In this document: in pieces, positions 22,820 to 33,228 of the stretch
How positions within the stretch are numbered: the first letter of the stretch is position 1
Layout of the letters: every line of letters starts with the position of its first letter
NCBI GenBank assembly: GCA_009801085.1
Contig: VNWV01000001.1
Span: forward strand, 5,580,001 to 5,644,000
Length of the DNA stretch: 64,000 bases
Direction: 5' to 3'
Origin: Lasiodiplodia sp. COLG20
Taxonomy: Eukaryota > Ascomycota > Dothideomycetes > Botryosphaeriales > Botryosphaeriaceae
Notes under the pieces: generated by a model
Told to the model about the DNA's origin: nothing
What the model saw: the letters and a program-made list of their open reading frames with translations, nothing else
The model's database searches: none
Made by a program: the position numbers and the translations under genes

Positions 22820-24445
22820 TTACAAACCCCTCGGCTGCGCAAACTTCAGCAACTCCTGATCCTTCAACAACCTCTCCATGCATGAGCTCTCCAAGCACAC
22901 GCACACCTCGATCCCCTCGTCCTCGGCATTCACCTTCTTCGGGCGGCGGGGGTACATGAAGATGTAGCCGTCGACGGTGGGGCGAGGGCGGCGCAGCGCG
23001 CGCGGCAGGCCGAAGCCGAAGTCGGCGCGCTCGTACGCCGTCATGGTGCCCCAGCTGGTGCCGCACACGTCCATGCCCAGGAAGCCGTTGACGCGGATCG
23101 TGATCCACGTCTTGTCCTGCGTGCCCGCGATCCAGTCGAGCGTGTCCTGGATCATCTGCGGGTCGGTGTAGTCCTTGATGGATTGGCGCACCGTGGCCGC
23201 GATTTGCGGCAGCGTCTCGTCCGCGATGAGGCGCGAGATGGGCACGCCCGGCTTGGGCAGCAGCAGCGCGTTGCCCAGGAAGTGCGGGGGCAGGGGCGGG
23301 GTGACGGCTTTGCGGATGCCAACCTTAAAATTTAGTCAGTAAGGAAATGTCGGGTAGGAAGAGTGTGTGACGTACAGCGTGCAGCAGGTGGCTCTCAGAC
23401 TCCAAGTCCGGCTTGAACATCTCCAGCCTGGAGCGGGTGAAGGAGCGCCACAGCACGGCCATGATTGAGTCGTAGGTGCTGACCCAATCGCTGCCGTCGC
23501 CGGGCTGCTTGGTGGCCTCCTTGAGCTTGGCCAGCCCGCTCGACGAGAAGTGCATCATAACCTGCGACAGCGGCGGCATCTTGAAGTCGGCCGGCGGAGG
23601 CGGGGGTGGCGTCTTCTGGTGGTCGAGCGAGCGGATCTTGCGCTGCGTCGCCGCCATCCACTCGTCCGACGGCTTCGCGTTCGAGATGAGAGGTGTGCGG
23701 TCCATGCAGCTGCTGTCGAAGGAAGGCAGCGCCGACGACGTGGCGATGGCGTGCGAGTTGGCGGCCCACTGTGCGAGGAAACCGTCGGTACCAGGGCCTG
23801 AGAGATCACCATGTTAGCAGCTGCGGGGGAAACGCAGAGAAGGTATGCAGGTGTTGTACCGTCAGAGCAGCAGTGGTGGATAGCAGCGGCCACGATGATA
23901 CCGCCGCGGATGAAGTTGACCTGAGCAACGAGGATGGGCGTCTCGTCGTCCTTGTCCTCGCCGAGCGGGGTCAAGGGCTGCTTCTGGGTGACGGCGATGG
24001 GCAGGAGCAGGTCTCCGTCCATCTTGCCAGCGGGGAAGTCCTCCCTGTCGAGCGCCTCGAAGGAGGGGAACTCGTCGGTGTCCGACATGTTGTTGACGAT
24101 GTACTCGACCGTCTTGCCCTTCTTCCTCTTGATCCAGACCTTGCCATTGTTTGGGTCTGTGTCCAGCTCTCCGGCAAGCGAGCGGTACTGGCCGAGGGTG
24201 ATTTCGAGACCTTCCCTGAGGTTCTGGACCAGCTTGTTCTTGTCTGCTCCAGCGTCGAGCTCGTAGGTGAGCTGCCGTCACTATCAGCAGTCATTCGGGA
24301 CGTCAAAGGAAGGGGTAAAGCGCACCGTCAACAAGGTGTAAATTTTGGGCAAGGCATGGTCAAGATCACTGAGCTCGAAGTTCTCGACCTCAGGATCGTT
24401 CTCCCAGCCGCGAGGGTAGATGTTGAAGACTTCCTTCTTGCCCAT
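22820..24445 (-). CDS. BAHD-like O-acyltransferase (Transferase family, trichothecene 3-O-acetyltransferase-like)
   Basis: Exons 24445-24326, 24271-23860, 23797-23376 and 23323-22820 (485 aa). The acyl-CoA transferase motif HHxxxDG is HHCCSDG; its last Gly codon is split by intron 2. The structural DFGWG motif appears as DFGFG followed by LPRALRRP. Length and two-lobe layout fit the fungal PF02458 Transferase family. It should move an acyl group from CoA to a hydroxyl or amine of a small molecule in the cytosol. No biosynthetic backbone gene is close, so the acceptor could be a xenobiotic or a metabolite made elsewhere. A PPPPPP run sits before the linker to the second lobe. Confidence 0.92.
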
Positions 24446-26421
24446 GGTGTGTTGTAGAGTTCTCCAGGAATCAATTGTTTGCATGAGAATCAAGCTGGGA
24501 GCTCCCCACCTTAAGCAAGCAAGCAGAGCTATGGTGGGGTCCTCCCTGGCCCGCCGCACGTGTCAACTCTCCCCCTACCGCCCCGCCGCGTGGCCCTCCG
24601 GTCAGGCACGAACCCCGGGGGGCGGCATAACAGAGCGGCCAAGAGTTATGAGACGGGAGCATGCACAAAACGGTGGACATAAGGTCGGGCTGATCCCCAA
24701 ACGGTCGTCCGTGCGTCGGCTGATGCTCAGGGCGATCGGGACCGGGGGGCGAGTCATGCGCTGCCTCGGCCGCAGTTCGTGCTCCTGATCCCTGCGCCTC
24801 GCCGTGGGCCGCCTTTCGCGCCGACCCGGCTCGTCGGGCTCACGGACGACTCAGGCCGGCCCGGGCCAATTATTCCGCGCGGAGCCCTCGTAAAATTGGC
24901 CTTCAGGGTACGAAGCTGCACACCAAGGGCGAGGCGAGACGGATTGTGGGCGAGCTCGGGCTGTGATGGAAAGCTGTACCTTGCAGTGTGAGACAGGCGT
25001 GCGACGACTCTCTTTCGACTGAGCAATGCAGTAAATGGTTGCCGGACATCGTTCCGCCGACTGCGCTGCTGTGCCGCTCGACCGCCAAGGCACCCACTGC
25101 CCAGTGGAGAAGGTGAGAATGCAGCAGCGGGAGCTGAAGAAACTAGTCTGCCGCAATCGATCCTTCATCCTCCGCTCTGCTTGTCGTTCGACCGTCATGC
25201 GCAGGAATGACCCGTCCCTGCATATTCAGGATCGCGAAATCCAGATCATCGCTGGCATGAGGATCCGGCCCCTTGAAATAATTCCAGGATGAGCTCCTTC
25301 GTCGTGGTGAGGGATGTAGTACAGCGCCATGGCGTTGGGAAGGAATCGAGGGGGATGCCGGAAAGGATTGCGCCTCTGCCGTGACGCCTCTCGTCCCTGG
25401 ATCCCTCTCACCGCTGCTGTGCCACTCAGACCGGACCGAAGCCAAGCTGGTCGATATCCAACCAATCAACTCAGTCTTCAGCCGAAAGCGAAAAGAGACT
25501 GATATCCCACATTTCCACGCCAACATAGTATCGAGGATCAACATCGCCGCCGCCACCTCGCTTTACTCCGTCCCTCGAATGGAGGCTAAGCTGTTGCAGA
25601 TCTCCCTCACGACCTCCTCGACCGCCGCGCTTACCAAGCACTTTGGCGAGGTAGACGCGGAGCGCGCGGCTGTCCTTCCACAAGTACCCATGACGTAAAC
25701 GTGAATCTGTTTCTTCCCTTTTCCCGCTATAGCTCCACACTTATCTCTCTCTTCTTAATCGCCACCCGTCTTCCGCCTACCCGAGATCATACCGAGAACA
25801 CCACGACCGTCTTCAGTGATGAACATTCTTTGACCATAGCTGTCGTCAGCCTCGTCGTTGGTGGTATCTGGAGGCCATGGGCGAAGTTGAGAGCGCAGGA
25901 GAGCGAGAGCACGGTAGCGAGGGCGAGGCGTGGGTGGGACGACGATGAGGCGATCATGTTGGTGATGGCGGTAGCGTGAGAGCGAGCTTTATACGGGACG
26001 AAGCATTCCTTTCTAGACAGGCCATGCACCAGAGGGTTTCGCGGTATTGGCCATTTCGACGTTCGAGAGCTGTGAGGAAAGATACTGAATTGACTCCGCA
26101 TGAGCTGCGTCTTTTAAACACTGTCTTCGTGGCTGTGGATTCAAGCCTCAGGGGCATTTTGCTCCAAAATCAATAGCAGCGGCTTCGAAGGAGCTGTGAA
26201 GGCTGTTGTAGCTGGCCTAAAGCAGAGTAGACTTCCCCAATACGGTAATACACCACCTCGTAGCTTTACGTTAGCGCAGGAAGGATGGCAGTATTCTAGG
26301 AGACACAGAGAACATGGCAATAGGAATCACCTCGACCCCGTGCTCTTAATAGGGAGAAAGAATAGCCGCGATGTATGCCAATCCTGGCTTGTCAAGTTTT
26401 GGTTTTCGTCTCTATCATCTA
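24446..26421. other. 2-kb intergenic region with a possible broken small secreted-protein gene
   Basis: Apart from the candidate at 25755-25957, no gene is supported. Minus-strand frames at 25143-25556 and 25471-25740 are Arg/Ser-rich and lack recognisable domains. Confidence 0.45.
25755..25957 (-). pseudogene. Candidate small secreted protein split by a frame change
   Basis: From the ATG at 25957 the frame encodes a convincing signal peptide (MIASSSSHPRLALATVLSLS and on to ..CALNFAHG). Directly after it, coding-like codons with C/T-ending thirds continue in a different frame (DTTNDEADDSYGQRMFITED, then a basic GRRKTGGD end) to a TAA at 25755-25757. The original frame runs instead to a stop at 25787 with a less protein-like tail. 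No plausible intron joins the two. It may be a frameshifted gene, an assembly error or chance. No family recognised. Confidence 0.3.
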
Positions 26422-28227
26422 TCATGACTCCTCAGGTGCGGGCTTCACCTTCATTGTAATTGTCTCCAAGTCGTATCCCTTGGTATTCTTCACGGACAGT
26501 TGGTACTCCCCGTCACCCACCAAGTCTTTGAGCACTAGCTCCCTCGTTCTTCCCAGGCTTTCGATAGCGCTGATCCGGTCAACGGTAGCTTCCAAGTGCT
26601 CCTTGAATCCGGGTTCCCTGCAGATTTCGCGGAAGGCGTTTTGCATGGGCACCGAGTCTGCGCGCACCATGGCATTGGAGTCGATGGCAACAATGTTGAT
26701 GTGATCCATTTGCTGCAGGAAGTCGGCACGCGTCATGATCTCACGTGCCTTGTGCACCTCGACTTGAGGCAGTCTTGTCGGGTCGCTGTCCTTTTCTTCC
26801 AAGTCTACCAGAGCTGAAGCAAGAACCATGGCAGCGGCCTGCAGTACAGTTAGCAACTTTCATTGTCGCTAAAGAGGAATAATCAGACATACACAGAACT
26901 TTTGCTGGTCCATGACATCGTCATCCATCTCCTCTCTGCACCGCTTGTTAGTTTTAGCGCCCGAACTGTTCTCGGCAAGACTCTTACCCGAGGATCCAGC
27001 ATTGGTTCAACAGCCAGATCTTCTCCTTCCGGTGGATGGCTTCGCACATGTCAAGCATGTTCTCCGCCCTTGCCACCTGATTCAGAAACCGCAGTCTCCC
27101 GCCGACCTTGCTGTACACATCATGCAAGACAGAATTGGGGATCTCCTCATCCTTGAACTTGAACCTAAACCGCTTGAGGGCATCCACTGCCACTTCGCGC
27201 GGCACGTCGGGGATATTCAGCACCTGCATCCGAGTCGCCTGCTGGATCAACCTCTCGGAGATCCAGTAATCGTCGCTGCTCAGCACCAACGTGATCAAGC
27301 CGCTCGCACTCCACAGCTCGGCACGCTGCTGGATCAGTTCCAACAGGTCCTTCCCATCGTCGTCGTCACGGAGCAAGTGAATGCCGTTGATGACGAGCAC
27401 CAGCGGCCTCTTCTGCTGCTCGTGGCGCCGCAGGGCGACCTTCTCCAGCTTGTTGAAGGCACGCTCGATGTCCAGCAGGGCAGTCGTGTCGCGGGGACCC
27501 TTGAAGCTGAACAGGCTGCCGATGTAGTCCTCGTGGAACTCAAAGTCGAGGGCCTTGCCGAGGCGCACGCGGAAGATCTCCGGGTCGCCGTGAGCCTCGA
27601 GCAGGGCGACGCCCTCGCCATTGGCCTTGCGCATGCCCTCGAGCAGCATGCTCGTCTTTCCCGTGCCCTTCTCGCCCGTCAGCAGGTAGTAGTGGCCCTG
27701 CGAGCGGCCGGCCAGGATGTCGTCCAGAATGCGCTGCTCGTCGCGCTGGATCCACCACGCGGCCTCGGGCAGCTCGCCGGCCGTGTTGATGGGCGACTTG
27801 CCGTCCGAGTGCCGCACCAGCGCCGCCAGCTCCAGCGACGAGAAGCCCGCGTTGAAGGCGTTCTCGATCTTGGACAGCACCTGCGACTTGTAGTACCGCT
27901 GGTACGCGAAGCCTACGCCACCCAGGATTGCGACCGAACCCAGCGTCGTGATGGTCGTCTCCAGGATCTTGGATTTCCAGTCGCCGGCTTCGTCGCCGCC
28001 GCTGCTCGAACCCTTGCTCTTGCCATCATGGTGCCCTTCGTCGAAGTCTGCCCTGTACAGCGGATGGCCTGGGTAAAGGCGGTACCGCGGAATATGGCGC
28101 GGGGAGCGGAGGTAGCCTGTGTTGAGGTCGAGGGTCACGCGTTTAGTGGTGGTGTCGCTCAGGTGGATGCTCTCGTGGGCTGATTACCGTATCTGGCTGA
28201 GCGACGGATCCCTGCCGCGGCCCTCAT
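26422..28227 (-). CDS. Mitochondrial-type P-loop (AAA+/Orc1-like) ATPase
   Basis: Exons 28227-28188, 28116-26988, 26935-26893 and 26838-26422 (542 aa). The spliced N-terminus MRAAAGIRRSARYGYLRSPR is rich in Arg and lacks acidic residues, as in a mitochondrial presequence. Next come a hydrophobic segment (LETTITTLGSVAILGGVGFAY) that may anchor it in the inner membrane, a Walker A GEKGTGKT and a Walker-B-like strand RPLVLVINGIHLL. The ATPase core spans residues ~105-390. The domain after the third intron is a helical C-terminal region. Fungal relatives are uncharacterised mitochondrial ATPases; the role here is unknown. A 43-nt internal exon encodes EEMDDDVMDQQKFC. Confidence 0.85.
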
Positions 28228-28578
28228 TGCTGTAATCTCGTCGCGTAGCTACACAGCAGGCAGCAGCGGAGACCGGGTAATCGGTGCCGAGAACGGCAGG
28301 GGCAAACGCGACGACACAAGACAATTGGTTCAATTGCGACGCAGGATGATGCAGGCCCAAAGATACGGCTCTGAAGGATGCCGCTGCCCGAAGCTCTGGA
28401 TTTTCTCGATGGATTGGAGATGGAAAACGCGTGCGGGCGGAATCGCGTCTGAACGACGTGCGCCACGATTCTCGAGTCAGTTTGGACACGTCAGTGCTGT
28501 CTCCACGTGATCGTCTCCAACTATATCAACCACGACTCAATTCATGCCTGAAACCAGTTTCGCATTTATTTGGACGCC
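28228..28578. other. Intergenic region
   Basis: Promoter and leader of the ATPase gene. An overlapping minus-strand frame (28184-28489) reads through the ATPase start in another phase and is not supported. Confidence 0.5.
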
Positions 28579-28785
28579 TTATAAGCTCTTATCGCCTTCA
28601 ATGCTGAAGGCCGATCCGCCCTCGACCCTCCGCATTGTCCCAGGCATGTCCGCCTTCAAGCTCCGCATCATACCTTTAGGTCTTGCCGCAACTGAATCAT
28701 TGATCAATAAGACCTTCTTCCCTGATGCCTTATTGCTTTCCGCTTCTTCCAATGTTGCCTTTTTGGAAGAGTAGTTGTATGCCAT
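28579..28785 (-). CDS. Possible small basic protein, 68 aa
   Basis: An ATG-initiated frame encodes a hydrophilic basic protein beginning MAYNYSSKKATLEEAESNK and ending FSIEGDKSL. It has no signal peptide, membrane helix or recognised domain. It lies 75 bp downstream of the unrecognised 255-aa gene on the same strand. Codon use is mixed. It could be a real small gene or a 3' UTR frame; the opposite-strand frame of similar length makes this uncertain. Confidence 0.3.
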   Translation of the reverse strand: MAYNYSSKKATLEEAESNKASGKKVLLINDSVAARPKGMMRSLKADMPGTMRRVEGGSAFSIEGDKSL

Positions 28786-28860
28786 CCGTCCTTACAATTT
28801 TTTTTCTTCTTCTAATCCTGTTCAACGTCTCTCACTGAACATCGGAGAAGGCATGGTAGC

Positions 28861-29696
28861 TTAGGCTCCCTTGGTGGGGGACTTGCCATTTGCCACGGGA
28901 TCCCGCATCACATCGGCGAGGTCGCTCTCTAGGCTACCGACCGGAGCTTGGTTCTGGCGTCCCGCATGCTGCTCGCCGGTATCCCAACTGTCAACGGTCA
29001 AGAATGCCCTATGAACACCAGTTGCCCAAATAATTCCCTGCGGATGATTTTTCAGACCTGTCATCCCCACAACCCCTCGTCAGCCACTGCTTTCTGGGTC
29101 GCAAAGAGAGAAAAGAAGCACTCACCAGCCATCACGTCCGCGGCCTCGCACACCTCCCCCCACGACCCAGGCCCCGTTCCAGCGCCGCCCTGCTGGTCCC
29201 TCTCCTTCCCCATGTACTGCCTCACCAACTCCAACGCAACCAGCAACGCATCTCTCACTATCTCCCTTCCCTCCTCTCCCTCCTCCCTCCTCGGCGTATG
29301 CGGCACGCCGGCCTCCAACCTGTACGTCTGGAAGCAGCACAGCAGATGCTCCTGCGTCTTCGTCGGATACGGCAGCGTGAGCTCCGATTCGGTGGCACCG
29401 CGATTTGCACCCCCGATGACGGCCTGGATCAGTGTCTTCCGCAGCGTCGGGAAGTGGCCGAGTGCGAGCACGTAGAAGCGGTTCGATGATTTCACCAGCC
29501 GCACGAAGCGCGCGATTGTCGCGCCCGACGCGGGTGAGACCGGCGGCGTGAGCAGCACTATCAGCGCGTTCACGTCTTGCAGGTATCTGCGCGTCCCTGC
29601 GAGCGTCGGCGCGTACTGCGCGCTGGTCGTGAAAGGCGCAGGGCCGGTCGAGGCTGCGGCGGAGGCGGAGGCGGGTGAGGGCGATGAGGTGGGCAT
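28861..29696 (-). CDS. Unrecognised 255-aa protein
   Basis: Exons 29696-29126 and 29057-28861, joined across a 68-nt intron with a GTGAGT donor (ATG GCT G|GT CTG AAA). The chosen start at 29696 (MPTSSPSPASASAAASTG) opens a Ser/Ala/Pro-rich disordered N-terminus. A compact domain then begins at TTSAQYAPTLAGTRRYLQDV and includes VNALIVLLTPPVSPASGATI, RFYVLALGHFPTLRKTLIQA and EHLLCCFQTYRLEAG. The region GLKNHPQGIIWATGVHRAF after the intron looks folded. The C-terminus is polar. No family could be named. Frames upstream of 29696 remain open to 29954 but are low-complexity and probably leader. Confidence 0.7.
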
Positions 29697-30142
29697 GGTT
29701 GGTCGGATGGATTGCTGGATGGTGGTTGCGGTGAAGTTGTTCGGGTGTATGTGTGGCTGTGGGCGGTATGGTGGTGCTGTGGATTTGTGATGATTTCTGA
29801 GCTGGTGGGTTGTTTGAGGCGAGGTGCGTCGAGAGACTGGCGCTATAATGGTGTTGGTTGTGGAAGGCGGTGGACCGGTGTCGGGACGACGATATATGTT
29901 CCCGCCAGGAAGTATGATCTGTGGCATGTGCAGACTAAAGACCATTACAAGCATCTACACCATGGTTCCAGGAGCTTCATTTCTCTTCCGGCAGCGATTA
30001 TGCACGGCCCGGGCAAACAGTCACTGCCAGTAAGAACCCGTCTTTATCCTTTATGTTCAAAATCATCTCCCTCCACTCAACAATTGCTTCCTATCTATAG
30101 CAGCCTGAAAAATGGTGTCCACCAGGCGGCCGAAGCGCTCAT
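29697..30142. other. Intergenic region
   Basis: Promoter of the 255-aa gene on the left and 3' flank of the following ~195-aa gene on the right. No gene seen. Confidence 0.55.
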
Positions 30143-30779
30143 TCAATCCCGCTCATGGAACTGAAAGTCAGGGTCTCGAAGACTCACGCCATTCCTATCG
30201 ACGTACTTGATGCTGGCTTTTCCGGATTCACCAAAATAGAACATTTGATGCGAACCATGCCCGTGATCCGGAAGCCCTGTACACATATGTTAATTCGCGT
30301 TCTCTACATTCTTATGGGTCTCACTCACCAACGAGGTAGTTGGCGTAGCAAATGATATTTGCTTTCTCGCCCGGTTCGAATACCCTGTCTTCGTGCCACC
30401 GAATACGCAAATATTCTCTCAAGATCTGCTGCCGGGTCTCGGTTCTTTCTGCCTCGCTGGCATCAGAATACGGAAATGGAGGAATGAGCCGCTCTGGCAG
30501 CGGGCGCCGGTCAAAGAACTTCCGCATCAACCGCGCTTTGTACTGGTTGGGATGCGGCCAGCCATGGCTTTGTGGTATGCGAAGAACTGGGCATTCCACA
30601 ATTGCGAGGCGATACAGCCGTTTGTCGTATTCGACGAGGCTGATGAAGTTCTCGAGATCCCGAAGGTTGAGCGTACTAGCTTCCGTGAGAGACCTGTAAA
30701 GTATGCTGACGTCTTCGTAGAACTTCTTGTAGCCAAAGTGTGCGGGAGGGTACTGTTCTGGAGATTCAAATGGGGCCAT
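30143..30779 (-). CDS. Unrecognised 194-aa protein, paralogue A of a local family
   Basis: Exons 30779-30329 and 30276-30143, 52-nt intron with a GTGAGT donor in phase 1. The start at 30779 (MAPFESPEQY) is chosen because it aligns without gaps to paralogue B at 36446 (MALFANTQLY): 10 of the first 28 residues are identical, including GY at 16-17 and LY at 27-28. Shared core: NFISLVEYDKRLYRL here versus NFINLVEAEERLFRL in B. Both genes have one intron near the C-terminus at the same aligned place and phase. An in-frame upstream ATG at 30839 is possible. There are no membrane segments or known catalytic motifs. It lies 124 bp downstream of the CorA-like gene on the same strand. Confidence 0.75.
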
Positions 30780-30903
30780 GCCTGTTAATCTCCCACTTTC
30801 GCAAAAGTGCCACGGTTTCACGCGTCTATCTTTCACCATTACGCGTAGGAAGGTAGACCGTAGATCGTAGATTTCTATTGTCTTCGACTTGGCCACGAAG
30901 CTT

Positions 30904-32526
30904 TCAAATCATCTGTTTGCCTATTTCCACGTCGGCAAACCTCCGCGGCTCAAACTTTGGCCATGTCACAGGTGGCCTCCCCTGTGAAAGCCAGGCTTTG
31001 AACGGGAACATTCGAATGAAGAGAATGATGCACGACAATGGAACTGCGACCACCCAGAAAATCCAGAACAATGACTCTCCTGCCGCAAAATCGCCAGACA
31101 TGGAGAAGATTCCCGCGACAACAGAGAAAGGAACCAAGAAAGTTGCCAATGCCGTCAGCTGGCCAATATGCTTTGCCTGCCGGTTGGAAAATATGCTTTC
31201 TTCGACCGAAGCGCGGATGCCGTAAAAGTCCAAAAGCAGCTGTACCTGCTCCGACTGATCCCGCAATTGTTCCCGTAGCCATCTCCAGCTCTTCACGCTG
31301 GTATCGGAGACATATGGATTTCCGCAGAGAATTTCGAGGCGCGTCACACAGTCTGAGTACATGTTGATGTTCCTGACGACAGCCAATTGGAGTTGTGCTA
31401 TCTTTGCGGCCTCGTCCGTTTGCCACGCATCACCTCTGAATTCTTGAAGTCGCTTGAAGTAGTGTCGTGAACGGCGACCGATGCGGTATCTACTTCGCTT
31501 GAGCTCGGTTTCGAACATTGACAAGATTATTGGAATGCAGTATCTCATTGCTGATCCTGGATCTGCTGTGGCACAGTGTGGAAACCATTTGTAGGAGCGT
31601 TGCAAGAGCGAATAGAAAGTGTCCACAGTCTCACTGACAAAGACTGTAGGGCTACCCTGATGCATCGAGACCACGTCAGTGTTAAGTCTTCGGCTTATCA
31701 AATTCTCTCCTCCTGTGGTTGAGGGAATCCCGTCCCCAGTATCGCTAAGAAGTACGGCTACAAATGTGTCAGTCGATGTACTACAACCTTTTGATAAAGT
31801 AACCTTACTAGTCCATGAGCCTTCGGTATCTTCTTCCTTGCTCCAAAAGGAGAGGAAGTGCCGCTCGCGGAACATGTCGTGCAGTTCGGGAATTTCGTCA
31901 ATGTCGAACCCGCTAGTCCTTCGGGGAACGCAGACTCGAGTATACTTCTGCCACCCGTGATCACCACTCGCCTGGTTGGCTAGGAATTCAACCCGGCGGA
32001 GGTAATTCACAGATGGCAGATCATGCTTGCCCTTCAGTTTGTCTGTGTCCAAGCAGTGGAGCAAGAAAATTGAGGGCGGCATTCCCACACTCTTCCCCAA
32101 GACCTCCATCATCTTTGGATCTTTACCTTCCATCAGCACTAGTCTCCGAAGCGGGGCGTCATCACTGCTAACGCGGGACTCTGAAGACTCTGAAAAATAG
32201 TTCTGAAGCTCGTTTGCGCTTGACATGGTGAGAATTTTGGCCTTATCGTCATTCCCGAACTCAAACACCGAGGCAGCACCCCTTCCGGCTTGATGGCGAG
32301 CAACTGCGGGATCATGCCAGGGACTGTCTTCGTCGGGTAGGCCAAGTTCCCTCTTTGCTTGTTCGATCAGATCTAAGTATACTGTTTCATCCTTGGAGAA
32401 GACTGCAGATTCACCAATCAGTAGGGATTTCCAGCAAACGCCGTGATTTGACGGCGTTCAATACAGGATGTGAAAGGTACCTGTCTCGTCCGAGTCTTGT
32501 GCTCGCAAAGCCCCATTTTGTCTCAT
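30904..32526 (-). CDS. CorA-like membrane protein lacking the GMN motif
   Basis: Exons 32526-32481, 32402-31809 and 31757-30904 (497 aa). The first intron (78 nt) joins MRQNGALRAQDSDET to VFSKDE. The second (31758-31808, 51 nt) is a multiple of three and has good GTAAGG/CTGAC/GTAG signals, so it may be retained in some transcripts. The C-terminus carries two helices, IGQLTALATFLVPFSVVAGIF and LFWIFWVVAVPLSCIILFI, with the long preceding coiled region typical of CorA-family proteins. The pore-entrance GMN signature is not present; the corresponding position reads FSMSGD. It is therefore probably not a canonical magnesium channel. Such fungal CorA-like proteins are abundant and uncharacterised. 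Confidence 0.82.
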
Positions 32527-33228
32527 GGCTCGATTACACAAGGTATCTGCGCGAATAGGGTTGCAATTTGTACTCGCATTCAGTCATGCGAGCCGATGCG
32601 GGGGAATGTAGCCTTGCGGTGGGGCAAGGATTTATACACTTGTGTATGGCCCCCAAGGAAACTTAATAAGCCACTGCGCACTTTGTCAAGCGTCTCAGCC
32701 TCAAAAAGTGAGATATGACGTAACTCGTGCAGAAAAAGCACGCACACCTAGAGATTATGCAAGTTTATAGTAGTGCTGCAGCTTTTGGTTGGAGGACGCA
32801 GTCACCAGACCGACGCCTATCGCAATCCTTCCCCTTTTAAACATCGCCTCTTGGCTTGGTACATGAAATTATGAATCATAAGAATGTAAATACAGAACAG
32901 AGATTCAAAGAGATCACCATGATATTTGGAAGAAAAATACCTTCGAACAAGTCATCATTGTATTCGTTTAGAATGCGGGCATAACAGCCTGCAAGCCAGG
33001 CTACATGTGTTAACGGAGAACTTCTCAGAGAGCAGGTTACTTTACCGATCAGAACCAGCCCTCCGAGGCTATGCACTGTACTCTCGGCACCATCGCACAA
33101 TCTTCCGTGAGCAACTCTTAACGAGCTTCGTAAGCATCTCAAATCCCACTCTTTGACCTGTAAAATTTCCCGAATGATCCTCAACTCTCACGAAGCACTC
33201 TTTCAAACCTTTCCCCACCCCAGGCCCT
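32527..33228. other. Intergenic region
   Basis: Promoter of the CorA-like gene and 3' flank of the P450. A minus-strand frame at 32876-33184 lacks a recognised domain and good codon use. Confidence 0.5.

Noticed and set aside
20380..24445. Sugar porter plus acyltransferase as part of a secondary-metabolite cluster
   Set aside because: No polyketide, peptide or terpene synthase is present in the window, so a cluster cannot be claimed.
26912..28183. 423-codon plus-strand open frame
   Set aside because: It is the antisense shadow of the mitochondrial P-loop ATPase, whose Walker motifs and splice sites are on the minus strand.
30365..30380. GGTTCGAATAC, resembling a tRNA B box
   Set aside because: It lies inside the coding exon of paralogue A and no cloverleaf can be drawn.
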